A stretch of 7,236 nt of DNA. Source: an uncultured Erythrobacteraceae bacterium. Lineage in GTDB: Bacteria > Pseudomonadota > Alphaproteobacteria > Sphingomonadales > Sphingomonadaceae. Below, piece by piece: positions 5,788-7,236 of this stretch (the first letter of the stretch is position 1; the number at the start of each line of letters is the position of its first letter). Below the pieces are notes generated by a model that saw nothing but the letters and a program-made list of their open reading frames with translations, did no database searches and was not told the origin of the DNA. The stretch spans positions 1-7,236 of the forward strand of contig CATMNW010000123.1 of assembly GCA_950071875.1 (NCBI GenBank). Direction: 5' to 3'. The position numbers were made by a program, and so were the translations under genes.

Positions 5788-6455
5788 AGCGCCATTCCCT
5801 GAGCACTCGCCTGTGGCACTGGCTCAACTTGGTTTGCGTGGTCGTGCTTTTCATGTCCGGCCTGACGATTTCCAACGCGCACCGCAGGCTTTACTGGGGC
5901 GACTGGGGATTTGCCGCCGAGCAGGCCTGGCTGATCGTCCCGCGCTTCCCCGACTGGATGACGATTCCGGGCTATTACAGCCTCGCCGTCGCGCGGGATT
6001 GGCACATTCTGATGGCTTGGCCGTTCGCGCTCGGACTGCTGCTGATGTGGGCCGCCATGCTCTATAACCGGCACTTCGCCCGCGATATCGCGACCAGTCG
6101 CCGCGAATGGAAACCGGCCGCGATCCGGCGTGATATCATCGCACATCTGAAGCTCAATTTCGATCACGGTAACGGGAAGTACAACTTCCTTCAGAAGCTC
6201 ACATACGGTCTCGTTTTAGGGGTTTTCCTGCCGATGATGATATTCACCGGCATCGCGATAAGCCCCGGAATGGAGCCGACTTTCGGTTGGCTGGTGGACA
6301 TCCTCGGGGGGCGCCAATCGGCGCGCAGTCTGCATTTCATCTTCGCCTTTGCGATTGCAGGCTTTTTCGTCATCCACGTACTGCTGGTGATACTTGCCGG
6401 ACCCATTCGACAAATCCGGGACATGGTAACGGGGGGCAGAATCGATGAAGCGTAG
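5784..6455 (+). CDS. Di-heme membrane cytochrome b (cytochrome b561/FdnI-type)
   Basis: The 223-residue protein has four predicted membrane helices at about 13-30, 74-94, 139-159 and 183-205. Histidines suited to ligate two b-type hemes are H12 (TRLWHWLN, top of helix 1), H74 (DWHILMAW, helix 2), and H184 and H198 (helix 4). The last two are 14 residues apart, as H155/H169 in formate dehydrogenase-N gamma subunit FdnI. KYNFLQKLTYG (132-142) before helix 3 is also a hallmark of that family. It should carry electrons between the quinone pool and a periplasmic partner, here almost certainly the molybdoenzyme encoded next (11-nt overlap). AAGGGA (5772-5777) lies 6 nt before the ATG, which overlaps the SDR stop. 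It is not MsrQ/YedZ-like in sequence, so the pair differs from the classic MsrPQ system. Confidence 0.9.
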   Translation: MKRHSLSTRLWHWLNLVCVVVLFMSGLTISNAHRRLYWGDWGFAAEQAWLIVPRFPDWMTIPGYYSLAVARDWHILMAWPFALGLLLMWAAMLYNRHFARDIATSRREWKPAAIRRDIIAHLKLNFDHGNGKYNFLQKLTYGLVLGVFLPMMIFTGIAISPGMEPTFGWLVDILGGRQSARSLHFIFAFAIAGFFVIHVLLVILAGPIRQIRDMVTGGRIDEA

Positions 6456-7185
6456 AGGTTTTCTGGCTGCAGCCGGGGCTGCGTTCGTCGCGGGCTGCAA
6501 CAAGATCGCGGATTCCAGTGCCGGCAAGACCGTTCTCGATGCTGCGGAAAGCTGGCACAAGGGTGCCCATCGCCTGCTGACCAACCGCGAGGCCCTTGCT
6601 CCCGAATATCCCCTAAGCGCCATTTCGCCGTTTTTCAGGGGCAATGGTTCGACCGATCCCCGGAATGGCGATTACCCCCGGCATGTCGAGGAAGGCTTCG
6701 TCAACTGGCGCCTCGAAGTGGGTGGTTTGGTCGAAAATCCGCTAAGCCTGGATCTCGAGAACTTGCGCAAGCTTCCGCAGCGGACGCAGGTTACCCGGCA
6801 TGACTGCGTCGAGGGGTGGAGCGCAATCGGCGAATGGACGGGGCCACAATTGTCGGTCCTCCTCGAGGCGGCCGGCTTGCGCGAGGAAGCGAAGTTCATC
6901 GTCTTTCGCTGCGCCGACAATCTCAACGGAGACGACTATTACGAAAGCGTCGACCTCATCGATGCCTACCACCCGCAGACGATCATCGCGCATCGCCTCA
7001 ATGGCGAGCCACTGCCGGTCAAGAACGGCGCACCCCTGCGCGCGCGGGTGGAGCGGCAGCTGGGTTACAAGCACGCGAAATATCTCACCGGCATCGAACT
7101 GGTCGCCAGCCTCGATGCGATCGGCCTCGGCAAGGGCGGTTACTGGGAAGATTACGGTGGCTATCAATGGTACGCCGGGATGTGA
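6445..7185 (+). CDS. Tat-exported molybdopterin-dependent oxidoreductase (sulfite oxidase/MsrP fold), probable lipoprotein
   Basis: The 246-residue protein starts KRRGFLAAA, a twin-arginine signal (R3-R4), followed by V15-A-G-C18, a lipobox that would place a lipidated Cys at the mature N-terminus. The catalytic domain (about 85-225) matches the oxidoreductase molybdopterin-binding family: WRLEVGGLVENPLSLDLENL (88-107), the Mo ligand C121 in RHDCVEGWSAIGEWTG, and the cofactor-binding NGEPLPVKNGAPLR (186-199) and GYKHAKYLTGIEL (207-219). The C-terminal dimerisation domain of eukaryotic sulfite oxidase is absent, and the chain is shorter than E. coli MsrP (about 330 residues). It should be periplasmic, anchored to the inner membrane (or outer membrane), and exchange electrons with the cytochrome b encoded just upstream (11-nt overlap; GGGGGG at 6431-6436 is a possible Shine-Dalgarno). 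The substrate may be sulfite, a sulfoxide or another compound. The last 51 nt of the window show no clear terminator. Confidence 0.92.
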   Translation: MKRRGFLAAAGAAFVAGCNKIADSSAGKTVLDAAESWHKGAHRLLTNREALAPEYPLSAISPFFRGNGSTDPRNGDYPRHVEEGFVNWRLEVGGLVENPLSLDLENLRKLPQRTQVTRHDCVEGWSAIGEWTGPQLSVLLEAAGLREEAKFIVFRCADNLNGDDYYESVDLIDAYHPQTIIAHRLNGEPLPVKNGAPLRARVERQLGYKHAKYLTGIELVASLDAIGLGKGGYWEDYGGYQWYAGM

Positions 7186-7236
7186 CCGCCTTGCGAGGCC
7201 AAAGCCCGCTGGATAGAGTCGAGCCCTCTTTACCGA

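Noticed and set aside
6445..7185. Naming the molybdoenzyme msrP and the cytochrome msrQ
   Set aside because: The enzyme is clearly shorter than MsrP and has a lipobox, and the cytochrome has the FdnI/b561 heme-ligand pattern rather than that of MsrQ.
7188..7199. Hairpin GCCT-TGCG-AGGC after the molybdoenzyme stop as a terminator
   Set aside because: The stem has only 4 bp and no T-run follows; the true operon end may lie outside the window.

Overview
The window is high-GC, densely coded DNA that looks chromosomal and most likely comes from an alphaproteobacterium of the Sphingomonadales, with an Erythrobacteraceae-like flavour. This placement is inferred from the style of the proteins (alphaproteobacterial RlmN, small outer-membrane barrel, glycine-zipper protein), short 5' leaders and an exact EcfG-type stress promoter motif. 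No marker gene fixes the genus. I see no rRNA, tRNA, CRISPR array, insertion sequence or phage gene.

Layout: (1) 1-394, minus strand, holds the N-terminal part of a secreted outer-membrane beta-barrel protein that runs off the left edge. (2) 395-683 is a divergent intergenic region with a short palindrome, an EcfG-like promoter and a vegetative-type promoter close to the next start. (3) 684-1925 is rlmN, the radical-SAM 23S rRNA/tRNA adenine C2 methyltransferase, with all catalytic cysteines present. (4) 2000-3573 is a two-gene unit with an ATGA overlap: an exported BAAT/acyl-CoA-thioesterase-type alpha/beta hydrolase, then a class I SAM methyltransferase. (5) 3594-4401 holds a possible 42-residue leader ORF whose Shine-Dalgarno and start can be occluded by alternative hairpins, overlapping by ATGA a YiiM-type MOSC protein. 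(6) 4462-4984 is a stand-alone exported glycine-zipper protein with a direct-repeat element upstream and two tandem hairpins downstream, the second a strong terminator. (7) 5017-7185 is a three-gene operon with overlapping ends: a pteridine-reductase-like SDR (FolM/PTR1 type, Asp-Tyr-Lys triad), a four-helix di-heme cytochrome b of the FdnI/cytochrome b561 family, and a Tat-exported molybdopterin oxidoreductase of the sulfite oxidase/MsrP fold with a lipobox.

How the genes may work together: the last two genes read as a membrane cytochrome b and a periplasmic, probably lipid-anchored molybdoenzyme that exchange electrons with the quinone pool. The pterin-reductase-like SDR is translationally coupled to them, and a MOSC protein, also linked to molybdenum-cofactor biology, lies about 1.4 kb upstream in a separate unit. 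This molybdenum/pterin theme is the most interesting context in the window. The individual families are known, and I do not see clear evidence of a wholly new system.
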